Source: Biomaibacter acetigenes (GTDB lineage: Bacteria; Bacillota; Thermosediminibacteria; Thermosediminibacterales; Tepidanaerobacteraceae). From it: DNA of 64,000 bases. Where the stretch lies: the NCBI RefSeq assembly GCF_003691585.1, contig NZ_CP033169.1, forward strand, positions 1,736,001 to 1,800,000, read 5' to 3'. This document shows positions 1-8,206 of the stretch, in pieces. Position numbers and translations under genes: made by a program. The notes under the pieces were generated by a model, which saw nothing but the letters and a program-made list of their open reading frames with translations, ran no database searches and was not told the origin of the DNA. Numbering within the stretch: position 1 is the stretch's first letter; the number at the start of each line of letters is the position of its first letter.

Positions 1-183
1 AGATACAACGATGTTTACCCTATCCATAACTGTTTCTGAAATAAAACTAAAAAAAACGGATAGTCCAAAAGCTAAAATGAAAACCCAGTATACCCATTTA
101 GCTTTTGTGCTTCCGTTGTTTTCATTATTTCTAATCTTTTTTGCTGTTTTCCCGGAAAGATGCTTTTTTGAGTCAGAACTCAA
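1..183 (-). CDS. oapA: OLE-associated membrane protein (OapA-like), N-terminal 61 residues only
   Basis: Only the first 61 codons are present; the gene runs off the left edge of the window. The start is TTG with a GGAGG ribosome-binding site 7 nt upstream. The visible protein has a basic, Lys/Asn-rich head (about residues 5-30) followed by one hydrophobic segment (about 31-50, WVYWVFILAFGLSVFFSFIS), so it is probably a multi-pass membrane protein that begins with a cytoplasmic tail. It lies directly downstream of the OLE RNA on the same strand. Known biology: OapA, a membrane protein that binds OLE RNA, is typically encoded immediately after the RNA. The identity rests mainly on that position; the sequence resembles DUF21-like membrane proteins but too little is visible to prove the family. 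Confidence 0.65.
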   Translation of the reverse strand, partial: MSSDSKKHLSGKTAKKIRNNENNGSTKAKWVYWVFILAFGLSVFFSFISETVMDRVNIVVS

Positions 184-204
184 CTTTTAACCTCCAAGTA
201 CGTT

Positions 205-816
205 GGCCGAAACAGGTGGCAGTGAATTGAGTAAATTTTGTGGCTTAGGTCCAGCTGGATTTCCCAGGAAGGCATCCTATCGTCGCCGATAAGACGGTTC
301 CCCTTTAAGCCCGCCTTTGCCATGTCACCATAGGCAATGCTAGATTACCACTTAGTCCACACTGTAATCCTCAATCCACTTCCATATGGAACAGTCTAGG
401 GGTTTTCCCCACCAAAATCCATCTTCTCCTAGCCCCTTTTGCAAAAAAGGTTTCAAAGGGTATTCCCTAAAATTTGAATTGGCCAATTCAAATTTTAGAC
501 CAAAATGCCTTTTTCCACCCTTTTCACTCAAGGCAGGCTACACTGCACCCAACATGTAATCGAATGCAGGTTCACACCCCAAGCCATAACTTCAAGGAAA
601 TTCCTTCTGTCACGAACTTGGGTCTCCACGGGAGTAGGGTCAACGCCTACATGCCATTGTAGATCGCCCCAGCTCCCTTACTCCCAGCACCAACCCCCGA
701 CTGGGCGTCGGCAGCCAGCACCAGGAACTTCATCGATGTGCCCTTGACGGATTTTTAGCCCCGCCTTCAGAGAAGCGATTTTGACTAGAATACTGTACCA
801 CCTGTTTTTCGATTCA
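205..816 (-). ncRNA. ole: OLE RNA (ornate large extremophilic RNA)
   Basis: A region of about 610 nt without a convincing gene lies between ispA and the oapA-like gene. Its ends form a perfect terminal helix: ACAGGTGG on the minus strand near the 5' end (798-805) pairs with CCACCTGT near the 3' end (212-219). It has its own sigma-A promoter just upstream. Length, the terminal helix and the neighbours (ispA, xseB/xseA, nusB and spoIIIA genes upstream, a membrane protein gene downstream) match the known OLE RNA class, which occurs in extremophilic and anaerobic Firmicutes and forms a membrane ribonucleoprotein with OapA. Two short ORFs on the plus strand inside it look like chance. Family assignment is from recognition and context; a covariance-model search was not possible here. 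Confidence 0.88.
467..498. repeat. 32-bp perfect palindrome inside the OLE RNA
   Basis: The two 16-base arms (467-482 and 483-498) are exact reverse complements meeting at the centre GGCC, and are very AT-rich. In RNA this would be a long helix in the middle of the OLE transcript; a perfect arm with almost no loop could also pair two RNA molecules. Confidence 0.8.
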
Positions 817-822
817 AGAATT

Positions 823-851
823 ATTATATCACAAAAGATATATGCCTTCAA
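823..851 (-). promoter_or_regulatory. sigma-A type promoter of the OLE RNA
   Basis: Read on the minus strand: TTGAAG (846-851), 17-bp spacer, TATAAT (823-828). Predicted transcript start is near 816, just before the terminal helix of the OLE RNA. It lies downstream of the ispA stop, so OLE RNA can be made independently of the xseA-ispA operon. Confidence 0.8.
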
Positions 852-956
852 ACTGATAATAAGCGGTCATTAACCAAAAAAGCAAGCTAAACCCGCTTAC
901 AAAAATATAGTGCATCAATGCTAGCCAATGATTCATACAACTTAAATCTGCTAGAT

Positions 957-1865
957 TTAATAACTTCTTGACTGTAAAAAATCCACCAGTTGAATAAAAA
1001 ACTCATTGTTATCAAACCTGGATACCAGGTCTTTGGCCTCCTGGCTAAGCTTTTCCACCATTTCAAGAGATTCTTGAAAGCCTAACACGGAAGGGAAGGT
1101 GTTTTTGTGATTTTTTACATCACTACCTGTGGGTTTGCCCAGTAATTTTTCATCACCATTGATGTCAAGTATATCATCAACTATCTGGAATATTAAACCG
1201 ATTTTTTCACCATAGTCATCCATTACTTTTAAATCCTGTGCTGGAGCTTCGGCAAGCCTGGCGCCGGACCATAGAGAGGCGCAAATCATACACCCGGTTT
1301 TATGCCTGTCAATATACAACAGGGTTTCTTTATCTATGCTCACACCTGTAGATTCTATATCTACAGTTTGACCTCCGACCATTCCATTGCTGCCTGCATC
1401 CTTTGACACCCTTTTTATAACGTCTATAACCGCTAAAGGAGAAATACCATCAATGTCGGAGTTTCTTGCAATAACGGAAAACGCATGTGTCAAAAGAGCA
1501 TCTCCGGCCAGCAGCGCTACCGCATCTCCAAAGACCCTGTGACAGGTAGGCTTTCCTCGCCTAAAATCATCATTATCCATCACGGGTAAATCATCATGTA
1601 TAAGTGAATAGGTATGTATCATTTCTATACCGCATGCGGTAGGAAGGACTTTTTCAAAAGGCAATCCGAAGAGTTTTGCGCTTTCCATAACCATTACGGG
1701 CCTCAGCCTTTTTCCTCCGGCAAGAGTGCTGTAGCGCATCGCCTGATGTATCTTTCCCGGATAATCATTTTCTCGGGGCAAATAAAAGTCCAGAGCGGCA
1801 TCTACCATTTTTGCTCTTTGGTTGAGAAATTTTTCAAATTCATCCAATCTCTTCAGAACCTCCAT
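957..1865 (-). CDS. ispA: Polyprenyl (farnesyl/geranylgeranyl) diphosphate synthase
   Basis: Trans-type isoprenyl diphosphate synthase of about 302 residues, condensing IPP with allylic diphosphates for quinone, undecaprenyl and carotenoid-type products. The first aspartate-rich motif is HDDLPVMDNDD (about residue 90) and the second is IVDDILD (about residue 230); both bind the Mg-diphosphate. Length is usual. The ATG start overlaps the end of xseB by 26 nt, which suggests coupled translation; an alternative TTG start seven codons in has a GGAGG 11 nt upstream. It is the last protein gene of the nusB-xseA-xseB-ispA run and is followed by the OLE RNA. Confidence 0.95.
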   Translation of the reverse strand: MEVLKRLDEFEKFLNQRAKMVDAALDFYLPRENDYPGKIHQAMRYSTLAGGKRLRPVMVMESAKLFGLPFEKVLPTACGIEMIHTYSLIHDDLPVMDNDDFRRGKPTCHRVFGDAVALLAGDALLTHAFSVIARNSDIDGISPLAVIDVIKRVSKDAGSNGMVGGQTVDIESTGVSIDKETLLYIDRHKTGCMICASLWSGARLAEAPAQDLKVMDDYGEKIGLIFQIVDDILDINGDEKLLGKPTGSDVKNHKNTFPSVLGFQESLEMVEKLSQEAKDLVSRFDNNEFFIQLVDFLQSRSY

Positions 1866-2079
1866 TAAATTCTTTTAAAGATATATTGCCATTCAGGTCT
1901 TTTACCAATATTTCTATTTTCCCCTCGGCTTCATCAAGTATCTTAGAACAAATTTTTGTCAAGTTTATGCCTTCTTCAAAGAGTGTAAGAGCTTCTTCCA
2001 GCGTTAGGTCTCCCTTTTCAAGCCGCCGGGTAATTTCCTCCAGTTTGTTTATTGCCTCTTCATATTTATAACCCGTCAT
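1840..2079 (-). CDS. xseB: Exodeoxyribonuclease VII small subunit
   Basis: A 79-residue, almost wholly helical protein with the family pattern YEEAINKLEEITRRLEKGDLTLEEAL. XseB binds several-fold to XseA to make the single-strand-specific exonuclease VII. It overlaps the end of xseA by 14 nt and the start of ispA by 26 nt, a tightly packed operon. Length is normal for the family. Confidence 0.95.
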   Translation of the reverse strand: MTGYKYEEAINKLEEITRRLEKGDLTLEEALTLFEEGINLTKICSKILDEAEGKIEILVKDLNGNISLKEFNGGSEEIG

Positions 2080-3292
2080 TTTCCATCACCTTTTTCCTCG
2101 CGTCTTTAACCCTGCATAGCAGTTTGCCATCCGAAAGTACCACGAAAACCATATCCCCAATACTAACATCCTCTACTTTTCTTATAATTTTTTGGTCTTT
2201 GCTGCTCTGGCAAATACTATAACCCCGTTGCAGCACCGACAGGGGACTCAATGCCTGAAGCTTGCTTATCTGGCTTTTAAAAATCAGTTTTTTACCGTCT
2301 AATTGGATGTTTATATTTTTAAAAAGGCTCCGCAGTTGTTGGTCCAGCTCAAGTCTGTAAAATGAAACCATGTTCCTGGCTTTGGTGAAAGTTGCGGACC
2401 TTCGGATATATTCCAGCCTCTGCCGCTTGAGATTGATATTGCCCACCGAAGCATTTATTAAACGATTTTTTAACTGCCTGATTTCATTTTTTAGTATGGT
2501 CTTTTCAGGCACCACCATTTCTCCTGCCGCTGAAGGTGTAGGCGCCCTTCTATCCGCTACAAGATCTGCCATGGTAACATCCGTTTCATGACCTACGGCG
2601 GATATAACTGGGATTTTTGAACTATATATAGCTCTTGCCACTATTTCTTCATTAAATGCCCACAGTTCTTCTATGGAGCCTCCGCCCCGTCCCACTATTA
2701 TCACTTCAATCCCGCCCAGGTTATTGAGGTCGTATAGGGCCGAACATATTTGACCGGCGGCCTCCTTGCCCTGAACCAAAACGGGGGCGATAACTATATT
2801 CACATTTGGGTACCTTCTCTTTATGACGGTGAGCAAATCCCTGACAGCCGCTCCGGTAAGTGAAGTGACCAGGCCGATTTTGCGGGGAAGAAAAGGTATT
2901 TGCCTTTTTCTCGCCGTGTCAAATAAGCCCTCTTTTTCAAGCTTTGCCTTTAACTTTTCAAAGGCAATATGTAAAGCTCCTATACCGTCAGGTTCCATAT
3001 CTTCAACATATAGCTGGTATTCGCCGGTTTTATCAAAAACGCTTATGCGGCCGAAAGCAGTGACTTTCATGCCGTTTTCGGGGTTAAAATGGAGTAAAAT
3101 ATTGCTGCTTCGAAACATTATGCACCGAATCTGGGACTTTTCATCTTTTAGAGTAAAATACATGTGTCCGGATATGTGATGTTTAAAATTAGAGATTTCT
3201 CCTTTTATATATACCTGCTGAAGCAAGTCACTTCCTTCCAGCAGGTTTTTGATTATCTGAGTCACTTCACTGACGCTAAAAACCGGTTTCAA
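2066..3292 (-). CDS. xseA: Exodeoxyribonuclease VII large subunit
   Basis: 408 residues. An N-terminal OB-fold (about 1-100) is followed by the catalytic core carrying the family motif VGRGGGSIEELWAFN (about residues 190-205) and a coiled C-terminal region that binds XseB. The start is TTG preceded by GGGGGG at good spacing. The enzyme degrades single-stranded DNA from either end into short oligonucleotides and acts in DNA repair. It sits 21 nt after nusB in the operon. Confidence 0.95.
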   Translation of the reverse strand: MKPVFSVSEVTQIIKNLLEGSDLLQQVYIKGEISNFKHHISGHMYFTLKDEKSQIRCIMFRSSNILLHFNPENGMKVTAFGRISVFDKTGEYQLYVEDMEPDGIGALHIAFEKLKAKLEKEGLFDTARKRQIPFLPRKIGLVTSLTGAAVRDLLTVIKRRYPNVNIVIAPVLVQGKEAAGQICSALYDLNNLGGIEVIIVGRGGGSIEELWAFNEEIVARAIYSSKIPVISAVGHETDVTMADLVADRRAPTPSAAGEMVVPEKTILKNEIRQLKNRLINASVGNINLKRQRLEYIRRSATFTKARNMVSFYRLELDQQLRSLFKNINIQLDGKKLIFKSQISKLQALSPLSVLQRGYSICQSSKDQKIIRKVEDVSIGDMVFVVLSDGKLLCRVKDARKKVMENDGL

Positions 3293-3313
3293 TAAAAATA
3301 ACCCCCCGAAAGA

Positions 3314-3718
3314 CTACCTGTTTATTTCTTCTTTTGCCACAGTGCCCAGTATGCCATTGATATATTTATATGATTGTTCATCACAGTACTTTTTGGCCAT
3401 GTCGACCGCTTCATTTATAGATACGCTGACGGGGATATCCTCGCAAAAAAGCATCTCATAAATCGCCAACCTGAGAATATTCCTGTCAGTGCTGGCAAGC
3501 CTTTCCAGGTCCCATGCAGATGAATATTTTTGAATGGTTTTATCTATAACTTCGAGATGATCAAGTGTTCCCCGGACCTCTTTGAAAATAAAATGTTTGT
3601 GTTGTTCATCGATAGATTTTGATAATACAATTTCTGCCGCTTCTTCTATGGTGTTTTTTCCTTCATGAATGGCATATAGGATTTTAAATGCCAGTTCTCT
3701 TGCTATTCTTCTACTCAA
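3314..3718 (-). CDS. nusB: Transcription antitermination factor NusB
   Basis: About 134 residues, all helical, with the typical beginning SRRIARELAFKILYAI and the later SVSINEAVDMAKKYCDEQSYKYINGILG. NusB joins NusE (S10) on boxA RNA in the rRNA antitermination complex. The longest frame opens with GTG at 3727, but AAGGGAG is too close to it; the TTG at 3716-3718 lies about 8 nt after that site and gives the usual N-terminus, so it is preferred. Gene order nusB-xseA-xseB-ispA is common in Firmicutes. Confidence 0.93.
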   Translation of the reverse strand: MSRRIARELAFKILYAIHEGKNTIEEAAEIVLSKSIDEQHKHFIFKEVRGTLDHLEVIDKTIQKYSSAWDLERLASTDRNILRLAIYEMLFCEDIPVSVSINEAVDMAKKYCDEQSYKYINGILGTVAKEEINR

Positions 3719-3731
3719 AAAAAGCACTCCC

Positions 3732-3950
3732 TTACCTGACTCCCGGAGGTAAAATTTTATCCAGGTAATCTCTCAAACTCATTTTATTATCAAAGAATTT
3801 TCCTATAATATACCCGATGATAGCGGTAAAAACCACAAATAAAGTTTTAAAGAAACCGAAGACTAATATTATTATTCCGATTATAAGGCCCAGTATAGCT
3901 CCCAGAATCTTCCCTTTATGCTCTTGAAAATTATCAGGAAAAAAATCCAC
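3732..3950 (-). CDS. DUF2273 small membrane protein
   Basis: About 72 residues with one long hydrophobic stretch that could form two membrane helices (ILGAILGLIIGIIILVFGFF and LFVVFTAIIGYIIGKFF), ending in a charged tail. This family regularly accompanies Asp23/Gls24 and AmaP genes in Firmicutes envelope-stress loci, as it does here. An in-frame GTG at 3959 is possible, but GAGGTGA is better placed for the GTG at 3948-3950. Precise role unknown; a membrane partner of the Asp23 system is inferred from context. Confidence 0.85.
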   Translation of the reverse strand: MDFFPDNFQEHKGKILGAILGLIIGIIILVFGFFKTLFVVFTAIIGYIIGKFFDNKMSLRDYLDKILPPGVR

Positions 3951-3962
3951 TTTTTTCACCTC

Positions 3963-4499
3963 TTATCTTACGGTTCTCTGTTTATAGGGGTTAAAAATAT
4001 TATCTACACTTATATTCACATCTTTTACCGTAATTCCCGCAGTGGTCTCAATATAATTTTTTATTGACTTTTGAAGTGCGGATGTCATTTCAGGAATGGC
4101 CACGTCATAATTGACCACAAGTTTCAGTAAAATTGAAATTCCATCCTCCCTCTTTTTGATGTGTACCTTTACATCCTTTACATTTTCTATATCCCGGGTT
4201 ATTTTTAAAATAAGGTTTTCAATGGCATTCAGGGAAATGCTGATATTGCCAAGTTCCCCATTTTTAATAACCGTTTCGGAATAACGCTGGGCTTTCAAAC
4301 CGGATAGAAGAAACCTTACGCTTGTGAGTAAGAAGATGAAACCCACTACTCCAACTTCCCACCGACCATAAAGCATAGCAAGCCTTGTCCCAAAATCTTC
4401 TAATGAAATTAACCGTACAGAAAAAAGAATGACTATTACGGAAACTACTGCCAGAAACATGGTGTATACGGTTAAAATAATTCTGTCAAATATGTTCAT
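3963..4499 (-). CDS. amaP: Alkaline shock response membrane anchor protein AmaP
   Basis: About 178 residues. Two N-terminal membrane helices (about residues 6-28 and 47-66) are followed by a soluble Asp23-like domain with the pattern IENLILKITRDIENVKDVKV. AmaP anchors Asp23 at the cytoplasmic membrane. The ATG at 4497-4499 has AAGGGG at good spacing; a TTG two codons earlier is also possible. It lies directly between asp23 and the DUF2273 gene. Confidence 0.88.
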   Translation of the reverse strand: MNIFDRIILTVYTMFLAVVSVIVILFSVRLISLEDFGTRLAMLYGRWEVGVVGFIFLLTSVRFLLSGLKAQRYSETVIKNGELGNISISLNAIENLILKITRDIENVKDVKVHIKKREDGISILLKLVVNYDVAIPEMTSALQKSIKNYIETTAGITVKDVNISVDNIFNPYKQRTVR

Positions 4500-4526
4500 T
4501 CTCAAACCCCTTTCAAAGGAAATTAA

Positions 4527-4546
4527 CCCCCTGATATATCAGGGGG
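4527..4546. other. 20-bp perfect palindrome between asp23 and amaP
   Basis: CCCCCTGATATATCAGGGGG is a perfect inverted repeat, with asp23 ending just upstream and amaP starting just downstream on the minus strand. No T-run follows, so it is more likely an RNA processing or stability stem, or a partial attenuator, than a terminator. Confidence 0.6.
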
Positions 4547-4551
4547 CATTA

Positions 4552-4944
4552 TCATTTCACCCTGCTCTCTTCCTCTTTTACCGGCTGACCAAAGTTCACT
4601 CCCTGCACATGAATATTTACTTCTATTACGGAAAGTCCTGTCATGTTTTCTATGGCTTTTTTGACATTTTCCTGAACATTCCATGCAACCTCAGGTATGC
4701 GGGCACCGTAATTGACTATTATATACAGGTCTACGGCAGCTTCTTTTTCTCCAACCTCAACTTTTACTCCTTTTGAAAGATTTTTCCGGCCCAGAATCTC
4801 CGCAATGCCGCCTACAATACCGCCGCTCATGCCCGCCACTCCTTCCACTTCCGTGGCAGCAAGTCCTGCTATAATACCCACCACTTCATCGGCTATCTTT
4901 ATTGAACCTTTGTCATTGGTATTTTCTATTTTTTCGTTTCCCAT
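4552..4944 (-). CDS. Asp23/Gls24 family envelope stress response protein
   Basis: About 130 residues in the Asp23 fold: IADEVVGIIAGLAATEVEGVAGMSGG near the start, then the typical VDLYIIVNYGARIPEVAWNVQENVKKAIE. The frame can be extended to 5001, but the ATG at 4942-4944 has GGAGGG at the right distance and gives the normal N-terminus. It is probably recruited to the membrane by the AmaP encoded next. First gene of the nusB-side operon. Confidence 0.92.
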   Translation of the reverse strand: MGNEKIENTNDKGSIKIADEVVGIIAGLAATEVEGVAGMSGGIVGGIAEILGRKNLSKGVKVEVGEKEAAVDLYIIVNYGARIPEVAWNVQENVKKAIENMTGLSVIEVNIHVQGVNFGQPVKEEESRVK

Positions 4945-5024
4945 AATATCTATCCCTCCAAACAAAATACACCCAGTAACTATTATAACAAAAAAAGTCA
5001 CACATTACAATTAATTCCTCTAAT

Positions 5025-5230
5025 AAAATGCATAGGAAAGCAAGTATTTTCCTTAATTTATGGCTTTCCGTTATGCATTTCAAAAAAGTTACTGCTATTT
5101 AAATGCTTTGAAATGAAAACTTTTTTAAAATGCATAGGAAAGCAATATTTTCCTTAAATTTACGGCTTTCCGTTATGCATTTCAAAAAAGTTACCGCTTA
5201 TTTATATGCTTTTGAAATGAAAACTTTTTT
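5025..5230. repeat. Two tandem copies of a ~102-bp hairpin-forming unit
   Basis: Copy 1 (5025-5126) and copy 2 (5127-5230) are nearly identical, differing by scattered substitutions and 1-2 base indels. Each has an inverted repeat, AATGCATAGGAAAGC ... GCTTTCCGTTATGCATT, followed by a second looser one built of TTTCAAAAAAGTT and GAAATGAAAACTTTTTT. It fills the gap between the spoIIIAH stop codon, which lies at its right end, and asp23. On the minus strand each unit could act as a stem-loop at the 3' end of the spoIIIA message. Confidence 0.8.
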
Positions 5231-5786
5231 ATTTTCTCTCTATGATAGTAATTTTCTCGATGGGGATACCGGTTGTCTTTGTAACTATATCTGTAATTTG
5301 AGCAACCTGCTTTGACTGAAGGCTTGCCCCTTTGATCACCACATTTGCAAAATCGTTGGAAATAAATATCACCGCATCTTCAAAACCTTTAGCCTTTATG
5401 AGGTTTTCCACTATCATTTCCTTCTCCACTCTTTGTGATAGGGCAATGAGATCTTTCTGGGCCTGGTCCCTGGATTCTCTAGTGGCATTTGGATTATTGA
5501 TAAGCTCCCTTAAATAATCCGCTTCCTGACTTCTGAGCCGATCCCTCTCAAGCTTGTAATCTATAAAGAAATCGCTATTATTTTCTTTTTTATCGAGCGC
5601 CGTCCCCGGGGCGGTTTCTTGTGATGATTGTTGTTGCGACAATACTTTCTGGGTATCAGGCGCGGTGGGATTTTTTTCATAAACTACCCTGGGGAAATTG
5701 CCCAAAAACATCATATAAACCGATATTATAAAAATGGAAGCAAAAAGTATTATTAAAAGCGTCCTCTTCCTTAATAAAAATGCCAT
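5229..5786 (-). CDS. spoIIIAH: Stage III sporulation protein AH
   Basis: About 185 residues: one N-terminal membrane helix (about 8-27), a Gln/Ser-rich linker, then a YscJ/FliF-like ring-building domain (LRELINNPNATRESRDQAQKDLIAL ... AVIFISNDFANVVIKGASLQ). SpoIIIAH in the mother-cell membrane meets forespore SpoIIQ to form the feeding-tube channel. The ATG at 5784-5786 follows GGAGGGAAAACAA and is preferred over the start at 5801. Last gene of the spoIIIA operon. Confidence 0.93.
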   Translation of the reverse strand: MAFLLRKRTLLIILFASIFIISVYMMFLGNFPRVVYEKNPTAPDTQKVLSQQQSSQETAPGTALDKKENNSDFFIDYKLERDRLRSQEADYLRELINNPNATRESRDQAQKDLIALSQRVEKEMIVENLIKAKGFEDAVIFISNDFANVVIKGASLQSKQVAQITDIVTKTTGIPIEKITIIERK

Positions 5787-5806
5787 TTGTTTTCCCTCCA
5801 AAAAAT

Positions 5807-6400
5807 TTATTTTGCCAGCACTTTGATTTTGTAAACCGGAATATCCAGCACCGTGGCTGCAGCCCTGGTAATCTGTTCAATTATCCTGGAAGAAGAAGCA
5901 CCGTCAGCCACAATAAGCACGCCCTTTATCATCGGTGTAGATTTTTTAACCACCAGCGGTTCATCTTCCCCTCCCTTTCGAAGCACAACCACCTGCCTGT
6001 TTGATTGTGTTTCAGTTACTGTTCTAACCCCTCCTTCACTATCTTTTTCTTCTGAGGTCTTTTGGCTGTTGATGGTATTAAAAGCCGGTTCCACCATCAT
6101 ATCATTTTCCAGAGTAATCATTATGCTTACATCACCGACACCATGGACCTTTTTTAAAACCTCCGCCAGTTGTTTTTCAAGCCTTTCTTCATAGGATTGT
6201 TCCACGGCAGCTGGGGTCTGCGCGATACTTATACTGTCCGTACCCGTGATATCTTGAGGACGCATTGGAGGAGCAATGGTTTTTGCTAGAGAAAGAAACA
6301 AAAATCCTATGGCAAATATTACTATCAGATGGGAAATCGCTTTATTTTTAGGATTCTTCAGCCAGTTGAGGATGACTTTGATATTTTGCTTTTCTTCCAT
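5807..6400 (-). CDS. spoIIIAG: Stage III sporulation protein AG
   Basis: 197 residues with an N-terminal membrane helix (about 21-42) and a soluble ring-forming domain that includes LAEVLKKVHGVGDVSIMITLEND and VKKSTPMIKGVLIVADGASS. SpoIIIAG forms a large ring in the SpoIIIA-SpoIIQ complex. Its ATG overlaps the spoIIIAF stop (TAATG), so translation is probably coupled. Confidence 0.94.
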   Translation of the reverse strand: MEEKQNIKVILNWLKNPKNKAISHLIVIFAIGFLFLSLAKTIAPPMRPQDITGTDSISIAQTPAAVEQSYEERLEKQLAEVLKKVHGVGDVSIMITLENDMMVEPAFNTINSQKTSEEKDSEGGVRTVTETQSNRQVVVLRKGGEDEPLVVKKSTPMIKGVLIVADGASSSRIIEQITRAAATVLDIPVYKIKVLAK

Positions 6401-7029
6401 TAATTTCCCTCCAATTGTAATTTAATATTTTTCTCAGGAATATTAAATTGTTTTTGTAGATATTCTTTTAATTCTGATAAGCTCTGTTTGTAATTTATTA
6501 AATCTACTTTGCCTTCATTTTTATTTCCGTCGAACTCCTCGATTTTCACAGAAACCTTTTGAATGTCTTTTTTATCTTTTACCGGAGCTGATGTGGGTCT
6601 GAGCAGTATATATACCTCATCTACCCTTCCGAAATCGCTTCTTTCCTTTTGTTCAGTTATTTTTAAATCGATGTCTTTGACTTCAAAGATGCTTGTTTCA
6701 TCTATGTGATTGGTTATTAAAGATATAAGGTTACTTTTATATTGTTTTATAATCAATTCATTGTTTTTTTCATTAAGGGCTTCGACACGTTTTAACATAT
6801 CTTCCTGATCAACCAGTTGTTTATTGTATTGCCACTGAAATTCGCTAAAGTAATTTTCTTTGTTGAGGAAAGTCAATAGAGGATTTATAATCGTTATAAT
6901 TACCACTAGTCCCAGTAAAACTTTGGCATACCGTAAAAACTTATTGTTGGGTATCAAAAAATCCACAAATGTAGTGAACATAACCACCAGAATTATTTGC
7001 TTAATCCAGGAGCTAAGGCTGTCCAGCAT
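6400..7029 (-). CDS. spoIIIAF: Stage III sporulation protein AF
   Basis: 209 residues: two N-terminal membrane helices (about 10-28 and 34-52) and a soluble domain ending LKEYLQKQFNIPEKNIKLQLEGN. This is the normal SpoIIIAF architecture. It begins 6 nt after the inferred stop of the frameshifted spoIIIAE and overlaps the start of spoIIIAG. Confidence 0.92.
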   Translation of the reverse strand: MLDSLSSWIKQIILVVMFTTFVDFLIPNNKFLRYAKVLLGLVVIITIINPLLTFLNKENYFSEFQWQYNKQLVDQEDMLKRVEALNEKNNELIIKQYKSNLISLITNHIDETSIFEVKDIDLKITEQKERSDFGRVDEVYILLRPTSAPVKDKKDIQKVSVKIEEFDGNKNEGKVDLINYKQSLSELKEYLQKQFNIPEKNIKLQLEGN

Positions 7030-7035
7030 ATGTCA

Positions 7036-8192
7036 TCACCTCATCATAACAGTGGCATTTCCCACAGCCAGTATTACCGTTATGGCTACAAAAAACATCA
7101 TCGCCACGGAAGCCACCGATATGAAAATCATCATCAACGAATTGGCCATATCATTCAAGCATTTAACCATGGATTCCTCTCCGATGGGTTGTATGACGGC
7201 ACCCGCCAGTTTATATATAAAACAATAGATAGTATTTTCAAGACCGGAAAAATGGCGATCATCAATACAATCAGCAGACCAACAAAGCCTATGGCATTTT
7301 TTAGGATAAGGGAACAGCCAACTATGGTATCCACCGTATCGGAAAAGATGCCCCCAACTATGGGAATAAAATTCTTAGAGGCAAATTTTGCCGTCCTTAT
7401 GGTGATGCCATCAATGGTGGCCGATGCTGCTCCCTTTACCACCAGAATTCCAAGAAAAACGCTTAGAAAAAGCCCGAGCAAAAAAACACAGATCTGTTTC
7501 AAAAATGAAGCCAGCATAGAGACATGAAATCTGTCGGAAATATTGTTGATCAATCCCAAAACCGCTGTAAAAAAAATTATTGGTAAGATGATATCCTTGA
7601 TCCAGGTACTTGCCGCCGAAACTCCTATAAAAATAAGAGGGTTGAATACCGCCACCGAAGTAATGCCTCCTATGGATGCAAGCAGTGCAAATATGGTAGG
7701 CATCAAAGCCTGTATAAAGCTCACCATTTGTTCTATGGCATCCTTCCCCACCCTCATAGCCACTGAAAAGCTTTGAATTGCTATAACTATCAGTATGAGA
7801 TATATCACACTGTACGCAACTTTTCCCACATTGTCACTTTCAAAAGCGCTGTTTATATTTCTTAAAACAGCACAGATCACCGAAAGGGCTATTAACTGTC
7901 CAAGCAGCATAAAATTTGCGGAAATCTCTCTAAAAATATATTTTATAATGCCTTTAACCGCTCCCCAAAAATCGTAACCCCGCTCCCCCCTCATGGATTT
8001 TATGAGGTCTTTCAGATCATACTGCGGAATATAATCACCATATTTTTCATTGATCTGCTTTAAAAAAGAATTAATATCATTTAAATCCATATTTTGCAGT
8101 TGTTCATCCACAATATCCAGGGCTAAAACCTGTTTTGTGAAGAAAAACACAGCAAATATGCATATAAAAATTAAAACCATAGCTTTTTTCAA
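7036..8192 (-). pseudogene. spoIIIAE: Stage III sporulation protein AE, one apparent frameshift near the 3' end
   Basis: The first ~325 codons form a normal SpoIIIAE with a signal-like N-terminus and multiple membrane helices, up to PVLKILSIVLY. The annotated frame then reads a short nonsense tail to 7155. The expected C-terminus (LAGAVIQPIGEE ... MVKCLNDMANSLM ... VILAVGNATVMMR) continues in another frame to a TGA at 7036-7038, six bases before spoIIIAF. The span is 1157 bp; adding one base at the short run 7210-7212 gives 1158 bp and 385 residues, the usual size. A 2-bp gain in the adjacent TATATA tract is an alternative. Eight similar indels in the window favour sequence error over real loss. 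SpoIIIAE is a membrane subunit of the mother cell-forespore channel. Confidence 0.88.
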
Positions 8193-8206
8193 GAGACTAT
8201 CCCCTT

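Noticed and set aside
474-747. Two overlapping plus-strand ORFs inside the OLE region
   Set aside because: No ribosome-binding site, low-complexity composition, and both lie within the structured RNA on the other strand.
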